64,000 nucleotides of DNA from Psettodes erumei (GCA_016785225.1 JAFBJZ010000611.1:145711-209710); one strand, 5' to 3'; shown: positions 24,589 through 37,055, counted from the stretch's first letter. Notes: a model not told the origin generated them from the sequence alone. Program-made: numbers and translations.

Positions 24589-27560
24589 AAAAATCTCCTC
24601 TCGCCCACCTGGGCGGTGTTTCCTTCAGACTCGGGTCCTCTACCAGAGGCCTGGGAGTCTGAGGGTTCTCTGCATGAGGATCTTAGCTGTTCCCAGCATT
24701 GCGCTCTTTTGGACAGAGATCTCCGATGTTGTTCCTGGTATCTGTTGGAGCCATCCTTCCAGCTTGGGGGTCACCGCCCCTAGTGCCCTGATCACTATTG
24801 GTACCACAGATGCCTTCACACCCCACATTTTCTCTATCTCCTCTTTCAGCCCTTGGTATTTCTCGAGCTTCTCATGTTCTTTCTTTCTGATGTTGCTATC
24901 ACTGGGGATTGCTACATCTATCACTACCAATGTCTTCCGATGTTTATCCACCACCACTATGTCAGGCTGGTTGGCCATCACCATCTTGTCAGTCTGGATC
25001 TGGAAGTCCCACAGGATCTTGGCCTGTTTGTTCTCTGTCACCTTTGGGGGTGTCTCCCATCTGGACCCTGGGACCTCCAGTCCATACTCTGTACAGATGT
25101 TCCTGCATACTATGCCCGCTACCTGGTTATGCCGTTCCATGTATGCCTTGCCTGCCAGCATCTTACACCCTTCTGTGATGTGTTGGACTGTCTCAGGGCC
25201 TTCTCTGCACAGGCTGCACCTGGGATCTTGTCTGGTGTGGTAGATCCTGGCCTCTATTGCTCTGGTGTTTAGGGCCTGTTCCTGTGCTGCCATGATTAGT
25301 GCCTCTGCGCTGTCTTTCAGTCCAGCCTTTTCCAGCCACTGGTATGTTTTGTCCATATCAGCCACTTCTTCAATTTGTCGGTGGTACATGCCATGCAAGG
25401 GCTTGTCCTTCCATGATGGGCCCAGTGGTTCCTCATCCCTTCTGGGCTTTTGTTGCCTGAGGCATTCACTTAGGAGTTGGTCCTTGGGGGCATTTTCTCG
25501 ATGTATTCCTGGAGGTTCGCTGTTTCCTCCTGGACAGTAGTTCTGACACTTACTAGTCCTCGGCCCCCCTCCTTTCGCTTTGTGTACAGCCTCAGGACGC
25601 TGGACTTAGGGTGAAACCCACCATGCATGGTAAGGAGCTTCCTTGTCTTGATATCAGTGGCTTGTATCTCTTCCAGTGGCCAGGATATTATCCCAGCCGG
25701 GTATCTGATCACTGGCATGGCATGGGTGTTAATGGCTTGGATCTTATTTTTGCCGTTCAGCTGACTTTTCAGGACCTGCCTTACCCTCTGGAGGTATTTG
25801 GCTGTGGCTGACCTTCGAGTTGCCTCCTCATGATTACCATTTGCCTGTGGGATCCCCAGGTATTTGTAACTGTCCTGCACATCTGCAATGTTCCCTTCCG
25901 GTAGGTCAACCCCCTCGGTTGTGATCACCTTTCCTCTTCTAGATATCATCCGCCCACATTTATCTAGTCCGAATGACATCCCGATGTCTTTGCTGTAGAT
26001 CCGAGTGAGGTGAATCAGGGAATCAATGTCATGCTCATTCTTTGCATACAGCTTGATGTCATCCATGTAGAGGAGGTGGCTGATGGTTGTTCCACTTCGG
26101 AACTGGTATCCATAGCCACTCTTTGAGATGATCTGGCTGAGGGGGTTTAGGCCTATGCAGAACAGCAGGGGGGACAGAGCATCTCCTTGGTATATGCCGC
26201 ATCTGATGCTCACCTGTGCAATTGGTTTTGAGTTGGCCTCCAGAGTCGTGTTCCACAGCCTCATCGAGTTCTGGATGAACTCTCTTAGGGTCCTATTGAT
26301 GTTGTACAGCTTTAGGCACTCCAGTATCCATGTGTGTGGCATCGAGTCATAGGCCTTCTTGTAGTCAATCCAGGCAGTGCACAGGTTGGTGTTCCTCGTC
26401 TTGCAATCTTGGGCAATCGCCCTGTCCACCAGTAGCTGGTGTTTGGCTCCTCTGGTGTTATTGCCTACACCTTTCTGTGCTCTGCTCATGTATTGCTCCA
26501 TGTGCCTACTCATCTTAGCCGCTATGATGCCTGATAGGAGCTTCCATGTGGTGCTGAGGCAGGTTATAGGCCGGTATTGTTCCCTTCTGGGGGTCCTTCA
26601 TTATGAGGACTGTCCGGCCTTGGGTTAGCCACTCTGGGTGGTTTCCCGATATTAGCAGCTGGTTCATCTGTGCTGCTAGGCGTTCATGGAGTGCAGTCAG
26701 CTTCTTGAGCCAGTAGGTGTGTATCATGTCAGGCCCTGGGGCTGTCCAGCTCTTCATTTTGGACACTCTGGTTTGGATGTCTGCTAGCGTGATGACTACT
26801 GGGCCTTGTTCTGGGAGTTGGCTGTGTTCTGCTTGTAAGTCTTTCAGCCATTGGGCATTGGTGTTATGGGTTGCCTCTTTCTCCCAGATACTCTTCCAGT
26901 ATTGCTCAGTCTCAGCCCTGGGTGGCTCCGTTGCCATCCTGTTACTCTGCCATTGAGAGTAGACCTTAGCTGGGTTGGTGGAGAACACCCTGTTTATTCT
27001 CCTGGCCTCTACCTCTCTTGTGTACCTCTTTAGGCGGGTAGCTAGGGCTGTGAGCCTTTGCTTAGCAGTCTCCAGTGCCTCAGCTGTGGACAGCTTGTTG
27101 TATTTCCTGGGCTTCCTTACATTTACACCCCTGCTCAGTTCTGTTAGGAGGCTGACTTCTTTCCGTGTCGCCACGATTTTTGCCTCTAGCCTTCTCCTCC
27201 ATGGGGCTCGCTCCTTCTGGCTACCATTCATGCTGTTCATCTTGTAGCCAAACATCTCTAGGATTACTGTAGCCGCTGCATACATCAGCTGATTGGTCTC
27301 AGTGATGGTGGTGGTAGGGACAGTTAGAAGTGCTGTGTTTACATCCTCCAGTAGAGACTGGTCTGGTACTTTGTTGTTTAGCCTTTGCAAGGAGGAGGTA
27401 GTTGAGTTCCTCCAGGATTTCATGATTCTCTCTCTCTCAGGTCAGCTGCCCTTGCATTCAGTTCATCCTGCCTTGGGGCTTGGTACCCAACCTCGATATT
27501 TGGGGGTGATGATGAAACCACCCCCAAGCTGACCTGGCGTCCTGGCGTCATGGAGCAGGA
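24589..27560 (-). mobile_element. R4/Rex6-like non-LTR retrotransposon (copy 1), 5'-truncated
   Basis: A minus-strand LINE of about 3 kb bounded on both sides by (TA)n tracts (24571-24588 and 27561-27573). It encodes RT, then a CCHC-type motif, then a restriction-like endonuclease, the order seen in the R2/R4/Rex6 group rather than in APE-type LINEs. Identity with copy 2 at 57.1-58.7 kb is very high by eye, so both are young. It lies in the intron just before a CIPC coding exon, in antisense orientation. Confidence 0.85.
24640..27423 (-). pseudogene. Reverse transcriptase / endonuclease polyprotein of the R4-like LINE, frame-broken
   Basis: Three minus-strand segments continue one another. 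27423-26515 is the N-terminal region and start of RT (LRR-free, with GPDMIHTYWLK). 26513-25470 is the RT core, including YMDD in LLYMDDIKLYAK and the finger motif QGDALSPLLF. 25398-24640 is the C-terminal part, with C-x2-C-x7-H-x4-C (CSLC...HITEGC) and an endonuclease region with PDIVVVD and VVIDVAIP, then a Lys-rich helix. Breaks at about 26514 and 25400-25470 separate them, so this copy is probably not autonomous. Confidence 0.85.
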
Positions 27561-27603
27561 TATATATATATATGTCTTATTCCTGGTTCTCCCTTTCCCT
27601 CAG

Positions 27604-27785
27604 AGGCTGGTTCAGACTCCGTGCACAATGATGTGGATGACCAGCATAGCAGTGTGAGTGAACCTCAAAGAGAAAGCAGCAAAACCTCCAGTAACAACAA
27701 CAATGTGAATGCTGCGGGCCACAACATGCCTCCTTATGAGGAGCTCACCCCCATTTACATCATCAAGAACCTGGTAGTCAAGCCG
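27604..27785 (+). CDS. cipc: CIPC-like protein, penultimate coding exon
   Basis: A 182-nt exon with acceptor CCCTTTCCCTCAG and donor CCG|GTGAGA. It encodes a Ser/Asn-rich stretch, then PPYEELTPIYIIKNLVVKP. Human CIPC has a similar MKNVLVK segment at the same place before the last exon. The exon starts in phase with two bases of a codon, so a coding exon should precede it. The only in-frame ATG inside it is at 27726. I could not find the upstream coding exon; a 3-kb LINE sits just 43 bp before this exon. Confidence 0.75.
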
Positions 27786-29183
27786 GTGAGACATTCAGAT
27801 CTATTCTGCTCATTCTGTTGCATTGTAAAGAGAGACACAGGAACATTTTTACCAAGGAATGAGATATTCAATGAGTAAATGATTATTAAGTTGTAACATA
27901 ATAGTTTCCTATGCTAACTGTTGATAAATCATCATACATTTTTTTTAAAAAATTTGGCTAAATGATTGCATTGCATTGCAGTCCTATTAACTAAATGAAG
28001 TATATGCAGTGCAAATGCTTAATACTGCAAACAAAAACCCACTGATTATGGGCACAAACACATGTATAATATATGGCAGTCCAGTACAATAGTTCTAGAA
28101 TAAACTATGAAATGTAGTGTTGCAACTTTATTATTCTAAGTAATTTACTTTCCTTAAATGTCTTGTTTTGCCTGACCAACAGTCCAAAACCAAAGATATT
28201 TGATATGTAATATAATAGAAGCTGGAATGAGAGAAAGTTTGCTAGTCTTGGAAAATGACTTAAATATTTAATATATTATAAATATAGTCATATGACTAAT
28301 CACTGCATGGACTATTTGTTTCTGAAAGTAAAACTGATGTATACACATTTGCATGATCCCATCCAGCAGACAGGTAGACACGTTAGACAACATTAGCATT
28401 AATTCACAGTGGTGTTTGCGTCCACCCGATGAATCAAGTCCAGTATTCACTCCTCTGTTCTCCATTTCAGTCTCCATATGAAGATACTGATATAAGTTGC
28501 TTTAAACATTTTTTGAGACTGTACTGGAGAGATGTTTATTGTATTTTTGATGTTTCATATAGGTGCTATTGTGACACGTGTCCCCAATACATTGGGAAAG
28601 TATATCAATAGTTGAATGATTACATTGTAGGGCTGCTTGATTTTGACAAAAACAGTAATCATGATTATTTGTAAACTTTTGAAATGTGGGTGGGGGTACA
28701 CGCAAGGATCGCATATGGGTACTTTTACTTTTAATCACATTTGCATGAGCGAGAGAGAGACAGAGGGACAGGCAGGGAGATGAATGAACTGAAAATGTTG
28801 GTCAAAACAAATTGAAACTAAAAAAAACTCAATGAGTGAGAATTTACATTCATATTAGTCAATGTATGGGAAACTCTGCTTTGTACACACAGGATTTGTG
28901 ACACAGGGTAAAATGAGCATCATTGCAAAATACAACACAGCAAAATAGTTATCTCAATTATCTTATTTTGTAATCATTTAAAGCCAAAATCATAATTGAA
29001 ATTAAAAGCAGCCCTAATGTGATCTGTATAATGGATTTGTTCAGGTCTTGTCTCAGATACCTTGCTGTCCTATGCTTATCTCTTTATGACATTAACCTCC
29101 TCCACATCTTTTGCTCTCTCCTTTACTCTGCTCTCTCACTGCTACTCACATAAAACCCTGCTCACAACCTCCTGGTGGTACAG
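27786..29183 (+). other. Last intron of the CIPC-like gene
   Basis: A 1.4-kb AT-rich intron. I see no gene or mobile element that I can name in it. Confidence 0.75.
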
Positions 29184-30488
29184 TCTAGACAGGAGCAGTT
29201 TCTACCTGCCCCCCTGGCATGGGGCGGAGGATGGCACAGCCTTACCAGTGCCAAAGCACCCACCCAGCTATTACTGATCCATCAGCCAGCAATGCCCACT
29301 CCCTCCACCAGTACCCCAACTTCGTCACCCAGTCAAGCTGCACCTCAGGGTCAAGTAAAGATGGGAGGCAGCAAGAACCACAATAGCAAGAACTCATACC
29401 TGCCCATCCTGAATTCCTACCCTCGCATTGCCCCCTATCCCAGGAAGGAGAGCCATGAGGGCAAGGGTGCCACATGGGGGGAGGGGGTCAAGGAGTGCGG
29501 TAGTGAAGGCCAGAGCCAGAGCAAGAGAGTGTGCACTGAGGAAGAGAAGAGAGAGGCTGTATCTACCACCATTCACCTCCTGAAGCCACAGCAGCATCCA
29601 AAAGAGAACAGAGTCCATTGCCACTCCCAGTATAAAGAAAGAGGAGGACACAGTGGCTTCCCCATCTTATCTCACTGTCCACTGCCCAGCCAGGCCTCCT
29701 CCTCCACCCCACACAAGTTCCACCACTGCCAACAGAGCTTGAGCTCTGACAGCATAGGCTCACCCTCTGTCTCCAGCTCCCAGACACCCTCACCACCTTT
29801 TTCCTCTGACTTCCGCTCGTCCTCATCCTCTCCCTCCTCTTCCACAGCTCATAGCTCTTACTGCCTGGCTCCAGACACCTCGTCCACACGCCAGCGCCGC
29901 TTCCTCAACACGGCTGAGATTCTGAACCAGTCAGGCCTGCTGGCCATCACGCTACGCACCAAGGAGCTGCTGAAGCAGAATGCTGCCACAGAGAAAGAAA
30001 TTGTCCAGCTCCGTCAGCACACCCATCTCCTGTGCCAGGTGGCCCAAGCCAGCCAGAGCAGGTGCAGCAATGGCTCAGACAGCCTGGACAAACTCCTGCA
30101 GGCCATGATCAAGTCAGCTTCCTACCCCAACTTAGACTTAAATCAGCTGAAATCTCTCAGCAGCAGCCAGCAGCAGTGCAAAAGCAGGACCGAGGAAGAG
30201 AAAGAGAAGGGCAGCCATGGAAGAACCACTAGGACACACAGCAACCCCCAGGTGGTGTCTTTACTCAAGGTAGATGATGGAACATCACCACCCTCACCGC
30301 TGTTTGCCCCCTCACCAGACCCAGAAGAAACACAGCCTGCCGACAGTCCTCTGGACCTCATGTCCACTTCCCTCTCTGTTTCATTTCCCAGGTCTATCCC
30401 TGAACAAGGAAGACAAGTGATCATGGACAAGGATCTATTTGATCTCACTTTGTTGCCTGAGAGCTCAAAGCACAACTGTCTCCTCTAG
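29184..30488 (+). CDS. cipc: CLOCK-interacting pacemaker (CIPC)-like protein, last coding exon
   Basis: It joins the 27785 donor in frame (KP|SRQEQ) through acceptor GGTACAG and encodes 434 residues plus the stop TAG. Two regions are diagnostic of CIPC. One is NSYLPILNSYPRIAPYP (29388-29445). The other is a C-terminal helix RRFLNTAEILNQSGLLAITL followed by RTKELLKQN and a heptad-like stretch to about 30060, the predicted coiled coil that binds CLOCK in the mammalian protein. Between them is a Ser/Pro/Thr-rich low-complexity region. CIPC represses CLOCK-BMAL1 transcription in mammals. With the preceding exon the visible protein is about 494 aa, longer than human CIPC (399 aa), mostly through Ser-rich expansions. 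The family call is firm. Whether this is one of two teleost copies cannot be told here. Confidence 0.88.
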   Translation, partial: SRQEQFLPAPLAWGGGWHSLTSAKAPTQLLLIHQPAMPTPSTSTPTSSPSQAAPQGQVKMGGSKNHNSKNSYLPILNSYPRIAPYPRKESHEGKGATWGEGVKECGSEGQSQSKRVCTEEEKREAVSTTIHLLKPQQHPKENRVHCHSQYKERGGHSGFPILSHCPLPSQASSSTPHKFHHCQQSLSSDSIGSPSVSSSQTPSPPFSSDFRSSSSSPSSSTAHSSYCLAPDTSSTRQRRFLNTAEILNQSGLLAITLRTKELLKQNAATEKEIVQLRQHTHLLCQVAQASQSRCSNGSDSLDKLLQAMIKSASYPNLDLNQLKSLSSSQQQCKSRTEEEKEKGSHGRTTRTHSNPQVVSLLKVDDGTSPPSPLFAPSPDPEETQPADSPLDLMSTSLSVSFPRSIPEQGRQVIMDKDLFDLTLLPESSKHNCLL

Positions 30489-30604
30489 CTTCCTGAGGAA
30501 GAGGACATGGGTCTGTAATAACTGGCAGGGAAACATGGACCTAGAAATACAGGAGTGCATGGATTTTGTTTGAATTATGTCATTATACAATATATTTTCC
30601 TACA

Positions 30605-31145
30605 GTTTAGTCGGGACTTCTTCACACGCCAGGCGTCCATTTTTCATTAACAGTACAAAGGCGTGTTATCACCACAGGAACTATGTGGTTGTCTTCGGCA
30701 GCCGGAACTTTTGTGCACGTACCCACCAGAGGAATGGGCCCATAAAAGCAATTTATAGGGTCTTTTTCAGGGACAAAATAGGTTCCTGTTCCGGAGTAGG
30801 TTCAGCCCCGAAAAACCTCTGTGCAGTGCTGGATGCTGATTGGTGGTTACCTGACACAGGAGGTGACAACAACAAGGGACAACTTGTTGCAGTCTTCCTC
30901 CCTCACATATCCCCAACAATATATAATTCGCTATACAGGCTGATGCAACAAACTACACAGCTACCATGTCAGCTATCTGTCTGACAAATGCTGTCCTTCT
31001 CGGGCGCTCGGAATTACATTTGTCAAATTATCTCACATCACGGTGGGGACATGGTGTCCGAGAGCTACTGATCATGGGGGCATTCCTGTAACACTTGAGC
31101 TACCAGGGACTAGTTCAAAGTTCCTGCGGTCAGAACGCACCTTAG
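30605..31145 (+). repeat. Dispersed non-autonomous repeat in the CIPC 3' region
   Basis: A GC-richer block whose segment 30677-30883 is matched in inverted orientation at 1618-1823. It ends near CCAGGGACTAGTTCAAAGTTCC. Its borders are approximate. It is probably a DNA-transposon-derived repeat of unknown family, and would be in the 3' UTR if the transcript extends past it. Confidence 0.5.
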
Positions 31146-32677
31146 GTCAGTCTGTCATTCAGGTACTCTCATTCAGAGTCAGTGATGATATCACTTGGGA
31201 CAAAAAGCAGTGAGACAGTCGAAACAGGTGTAAAGAGCAGTGGAAAACATGAGTCATGTCCTGGTGTAATCATCACAGGTCTGTTGTGGAGCATTGATAT
31301 GCCATTAACTGTCTCTGACAGAAGAAAACATCGCTTCAAATAAGAACTGACAGGTTCTCTGTAGTTATTATTTTACAATGGTTTGGTTCAGCTTTCACAA
31401 AAAAGTTTCAGTGTGCAGGGGCAAATCTTTCAAAATGAACCCCTTTCAATACAAACTTACATACTAAGTGCAAAACATGTGTTCAGTCCTCAGAATGGAC
31501 ACCTGATATCAGCACGAGTTTCAGTGCCATATAAGTTTACAAGCATTCATATTTATCTTTATATCGTAGTAAACAGCACTGTGTAGAACCTTCCTTCTGC
31601 TTCACCAGAATTGCCCCAGTGGTGGAAAAGGTGAGAAGGAACAAAGAAATGTAATTTCTTTTCATTTCTGTCAAAATATTACAATGAGCATCTGTTACAG
31701 TACTGTAAATTTTGGTTTAATAGGAAATGTTTTCCAGTATAAGAAGTTATTACAGATCAGTAGTTATTCATTTGCTGACACAGATTTCTCAATAGTGAGC
31801 TCACTTTTGTAACAGCAGTCAGTTTGGACTAAATTAGAGATCATTTCATGGCTTCATTGCTTTGAAACAAAATGCTTTGAGTGACCACATCTTTCCAAAT
31901 TCTTCTACTGTTTTCTCAAGTCAACCACCAAAACTCTGTGTATTTACATTGCACATTAAATACTGTTAGATTTACATTCAAAAGCATAACACAACACACA
32001 CTTGAGGTAAATCATGTGGATGAGACAGTACATAACTGTTTACTGCTGATTGACCTGTACTACCAGACGTATTTTTGTCAAATCGGAATGACTGATAGAT
32101 CTATTGATTATTTGATTGAATTCAATTGATTACTATATGATCATATTCCACTTCTTGTATGGTTATGTTTGGCAATACATTATTGTGAGTTATTTGCTTT
32201 TTTCCTCAGTCACATCGAGTTGTGTGTGTATGTGTGCGCGCGTGATCTGTACTAAGTCTGTGATGAGCTTGTAAACATGCATTTGCTTATATATTTGCTT
32301 ATAGATTTAATCCATTATATCTATATTGATTGTAGGTGTCGATTACTAAGTAATAATAAGGTATTTGACAAAAGAATTGGACTCTTCACATGTTCTGTCT
32401 GCAACAATAAATCTGATCTCAGTCATTAAGATATATATTGATAGTGTCTTTAATCCTGTCATTGTTAACTTTGAATGTTCAAGCAAGCATGACAGTCATT
32501 TCATTTTCTCCTCAGTTTTCTAAATATTACTTATTAACATACACATATATACACACATATGTAAGTCAACTGTTTTAGCCCAGAGGAATTATGCGACGTT
32601 CAACCTAATCATAATCATACATGGATACATGCATACATATACTATTTCATTGGTAGAAAAAAGTTGGTGGATCTAAT

Positions 32678-32717
<40 letters not shown>

Positions 32718-33170
32718 TTCCACATGTTTTTGGAAAGTGGCATTGGTGAAATTATGCTTGACATCATCATATATGATGGAAAACAACATTTTAATGCAGT
32801 CAAAGGAAATCTTTTGGCTTGATCTGTGAATGGAATAACATTGTTTCACAATTTATTATGAAGTGTCACTTTGACATCTTAAAAGGATGTCCTTATTGAT
32901 AGGAAGACAGCTGATGAAAAGTTGACAGAAATGACTTGATCTCTATTTAATTAAAACATTTGTAGACCATAAGCTGTTGCAAGAAATCATTCTTTTGTAA
33001 AAACCCTGATTCAATGAACATGACAGTTTGTATTTATTTCAGGCTTACATATTATTATGGAGATGAGCCTGTTATTTGTGGCTGTATTTGTGTCATAATA
33101 CTAAAAAAAAGCATTCTTTAAATTTGTTCCATTCAGTCAAAGTACTACAGTTGCCAACTGGTAACACATA
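31146..33170 (+). other. CIPC 3' UTR / downstream flank
   Basis: AT-rich, no coding gene seen. Candidate poly(A) signals occur, and the best placed is AATAAA at 32406. A (TA)n run sits at about 32683-32708. Confidence 0.5.
32406..32411 (+). terminator. Candidate poly(A) signal for the CIPC-like gene
   Basis: A canonical AATAAA about 1.9 kb after the stop codon. Other AATAAA-like hexamers exist nearby, so this is one candidate. Confidence 0.25.
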
Positions 33171-34734
33171 CACTGCTCAAAATATAAAGGGAACACTGAA
33201 ATAACACATCCTAGATCTGAATGAATGAAATATTCTTATTAAATACTTTGTTTTTTTACATAGTTGAATGTGCTGACATCAAAATCACACAAAAATGATC
33301 AATGGAAATCAAATTCATTAACCCATGGAGTTGTGGATTTGGAGTCACACTCAAAATTAAAGTGGAAAAAACACTACAGGCTGATCCAACTTTGATGTAA
33401 TGTCCTTAAAATAAGTCAAAATGAGGCTCAGTAGTGTGTGTGTGTGTGACCTCCCTACAACACCTGGGCATGCTCCTGATGAGGTGGCAGAGGGTCTCCT
33501 GAGGGATCTCCTCCCAGACCTGGACTAAAGCATCTGCCCACTCCTGGACAGTCTTTGGTGCAACGTGGCTTTGGTGGATGGAGCGAGACATGATGTCCGA
33601 GATGTGCTCAATTGGATTCAGGTCCGGGGAATGGGTGGGCCAGTCTGTAGCATCAATGCCTTCGTCTTGCAGGAACTGCTGACACACTCGAGCCACATGA
33701 GGTCTAGCATTGTCTTGCATTAGGAGGAACCCAGGGCCAACCACACCAGCATATGGTCTCACAAGGGGTCTGAGGAGCTCATCTCGGTACCTAATGGCAG
33801 TCAGTCTACCTCTGGTGAGCACATGGAGGGTTGTGCGGCCCCCAAAGAAATGCCACCCCACACCATTACTGAGCCATTGCCAAACCGGTCATGCTGGAGG
33901 ATGTTGCAGGCAGCAGAACATTCTCCATGGCATCTCCAGACTCTGTCTCATCTGTCACATGTGCTCAGTGTGAACCTGCTTTCATCTGTGAAGAGCACAG
34001 GGCACCAGTGGCGAATTTGTCAATCTTGGTGTTCTCTGGCAAATGCCAAACATCCTGCACGGTGTTGGGCTGTAAGCACAACCCCCACCTGTGGACGTCA
34101 GGTCCTCATACCACCCTCATGGAGTCTGTTTCTGACTGTTTGAGCAGACACATGCACATTTGTGGCCTGCTGGAGGTCATTTTGCAGGGCTCTGGCAGTG
34201 CTCGTCCTGTTCCTCCTTGCACAAAGGCAGAGGTAGCGGTCCTGCTGCTGGGTTTTTGCACTCCTACAGCCTCCTCCACGTCTCCTGATGTACTGGCCTG
34301 TCTCCTGGTAGCGTCTCCATGTTCTGGACTCTACGCTGACAGACACAGCAAACCTTCTTGCCACAGCTCGCATTGACGTGCCATCCTGGATGAGCTGCAT
34401 TACCTGAGCCACTTGTGTGGATTGTAGACTCCATCTCATGCTACCAGTAGAGTGAAAGCACTGCCAGCATTCAAAAGTGACCAAAACATCAGCCAGAAAG
34501 CATATGAACTGAGAAGTGGTCTGTGGTCACCACCTGCAGAACCACTCCTTTCTTGGGGGTGTCTCGCTAATTGCCTATAATTTCCACCTGGTGTCTATTC
34601 CATCTGCACAACAGCATGTGAAATTGATTGTCAATCAGTGTTGCTTCCTAAGTGGACAGTTTGATTTCACAGAAGTGTGATGGGCTTATAGTTACATTGT
34701 GTTGTATAAGTGTTCCCTTTTTTTTTGAGCTGTG
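33171..34734 (-). mobile_element. Tc1-like transposon with both inverted ends and TA duplication (family E, copy 2)
   Basis: The left end is CACTGCTCAAAATATAAAGG and the right end is its inverted counterpart, CCTTTTTTTTTGAGCTGTG. Each is flanked by TA (33169-33170 and 34735-34736). Length is 1564 bp, usual for Tc1. The transposase is on the minus strand and is broken. Confidence 0.92.
33406..34484 (-). pseudogene. Tc1-like transposase, frame-broken
   Basis: N-terminal HTH part at 34484-34098: QVMQLIQDGTSMRAVARR, then the second HTH with a Gly/Arg hinge. Catalytic C-terminal part at 33861-33406, with the second Asp in MQDNARPHVAR and the Glu in DLNPIEH, consistent with a DD-E catalytic site. 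The middle, about 33862-34097, has lost the frame, so no complete transposase is encoded. Confidence 0.88.
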
Positions 34735-34736
34735 TA

Positions 34737-36104
34737 TATTTTAGCAAACCTGTCATACTGCAAAATCCTTGTCCATTCAGTCCCTCTGGTGGCGTGGAGA
34801 AGTGTGCAAACCCATCAGTCATTCCAGATCATTTGTGATGCTGAATATCGTACAGGTTAGAGAGATGAGATTTAGGAAAAATATTTACTTTCTCCTTTGT
34901 TGTCTATGTTGGATTTCTGGGCTGGAAAGTGGAGACAGGGTTTTCTTTTGGGATATGTCTGGGTCCTCAGGCTCAGGTCTCTGCACGTGGACTATCAAAA
35001 CCTAACGTCACTTTAGTTTTACAAGATATGAGTCAAGCTCATTTTTTAGAAATTGAGTTATGAGAGCTCCCTTAATGCCATGTCATAGCTTTCTCCAGTA
35101 GGTGGCACTGTTATTTAGCATTTATAAACAAACTAACAGCCTCGCTTAATAGTTAAGGCAGATGATTTTAGATATTTTTCTTATTGTCCCACGTGCAAAC
35201 CAAAACCAACAATAAATGCACCTAATTAATAAGTATCGTGTGTATCTAAAGCCTGATGAATGAAGATGAATCTTACTCAGTGCAATTGTGTACAACTTAT
35301 TATAAACTATTACTGAGCCACATCATTGCACTGGGTGTTCCTGAACAGCACTACAGTTTCTCAGCAAGCACTGTGAAGTGGAAAGACTATTGTTTGAACA
35401 AGACTCCCACTTGATATTCAAAAATAGTTCTGAATGAAAGTTGTGCCAACATCTGGAAGGTTAACTGGTATTTTTGCTGGACGTCCTTCCTGGGCGTTCA
35501 AGCACCATCGAAATATGATATGAAGAACAATCTATTCTGTTTTTGCATCTAATGGCCACATCAACAATTTAATATGTGAGATGTGCTGAAATGGTCGAAA
35601 CAGTCCACTGTCCGATTGTAATGTCTGTTATGCTTTAGCAATATTTAGGCCATGCAGACCAAATGTAGGCTATGCACTGTATAAACATTGAAGTCAGATG
35701 ATTACTGGATTGATCATGATATATTAACATAATTCTCATCATGCAAAGAGCATGGCTTTCTTTTTCTGGAATTAGCTTATTTATTTTGTCAAATTTGCAG
35801 AGATTTGTTGTGAATGTGAGTTTTCGAGATACCATGATGAAATGCAATGATGAATTCATGAAATAGAATGTAAACCTCAACATTTCACTCAGTAGATCAT
35901 TTGTTATTTATTCAGGCAACAATATTTTGAGAAGCACTGGGATAGAACAAGTAGGTGTGGATAAAACATTCCAATAATTATTTTCATCATAAAGATTTTT
36001 TATATGTAACAAAAATCATTGCATTGTATATTTAGGGGTATAACTGCCTGTGCTGTCTTGATACATGTCCATGGGGAGGGGACAATGCTAACATGTCTCT
36101 GATC
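34737..36104. other. Unassigned intergenic DNA
   Basis: AT-rich, without a recognisable gene, repeat pair or element end. Confidence 0.6.
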
Positions 36105-36106
36105 TA

Positions 36107-36572
36107 CACTGCTCAAAATCACTAAAGGAACACTTTGAAAACACCTCAGATCTCAATAGCGAAAAAATATGCTGGATATCTATACTGATATGGGCTGGGG
36201 AATGTGTTAGGAACAAAAGGATGTTACATTGTTTGATGCAAATGAAAACTGAAAAGTGAAAAAATGATGCGGCAGGCAAGTCCAATTTGCTGAAATTTCA
36301 TTGCAGCATCTCAAAATGGTACTCAGTAGTTTGTATGGCCCCCACTTGCTTGTATGCCTGCCTGACAATGTCAGGAATGATTCTAATGAGACCACGGATG
36401 GTGTCCTGGGGTATCTCCTCCCAGATCTGGACCAGGGCATCACTGAGTTCCTGGACAGTCTGAGGTGCAACCTGGCAGTGTCAGATGGACCAAACCACAA
36501 TGTCCCAGAGATGTTCTATTTGATTTAGGTCAGTGGAGCTTGGGGGCCAGTCAGTGGTATCAATTCCTTCAT
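36107..36572 (-). mobile_element. Left arm of a Tc1-like transposon (family B), interrupted by a Gypsy LTR
   Basis: After TA (36105-36106) it reads CACTGCTCAAAATCACTAAA, a Tc1-type inverted end related to family E. The minus strand encodes broken C-terminal transposase sequence with DLNQIEH near 36520. It stops where the Gypsy LTR begins at 36573. Its likely right end is at 60652. Confidence 0.75.
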
Positions 36573-37055
36573 TGTGATGATCAGTACAGGAACCAGTCGC
36601 AAGACAGTGTGTGCTGACAATGATCTTTATTAGCGACAGTCCAAAATCCGCAAATCCAAAAATCCGTATCTCAAGTCCGTAAGAAGGGTCAGAAAACCAG
36701 AGCAGCAAAAACCAGAGGCGTAGTCAAACAGTCCGAGTCAGAAAAACCAGAGAAAGCGGCAAACAAATCCGAGGGCTAGGGCAAGAAAGCGGTGGTCAGA
36801 CAAAACTGGGTCTCGAAAAACAGATCAGGCTTGGCGTACAGGGTTCTCGGCTCAGGCATGAAATGGTCACGATTCGACAACAGGGAAGTGTGAAGCAGGG
36901 TTTAAATACACCGGGGAGTGATGAGCAAACGAGACACAGGTGCGAGGAATTAATCAGGTGATTACCCAAAAGCGGGGGAAGAACACCAGGGGGAGCCCTA
37001 ACAGATAACACCAGGAGAAGACAGACAGAAACCCGAAAGGACATGGATCATAACA
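36573..37055 (-). repeat. 3' LTR of the chromodomain Gypsy element
   Basis: Direct copy of 41365-41842. It begins TGTGATGATCAGTACAGG and ends GATCATAACA on the plus strand. Confidence 0.93.
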
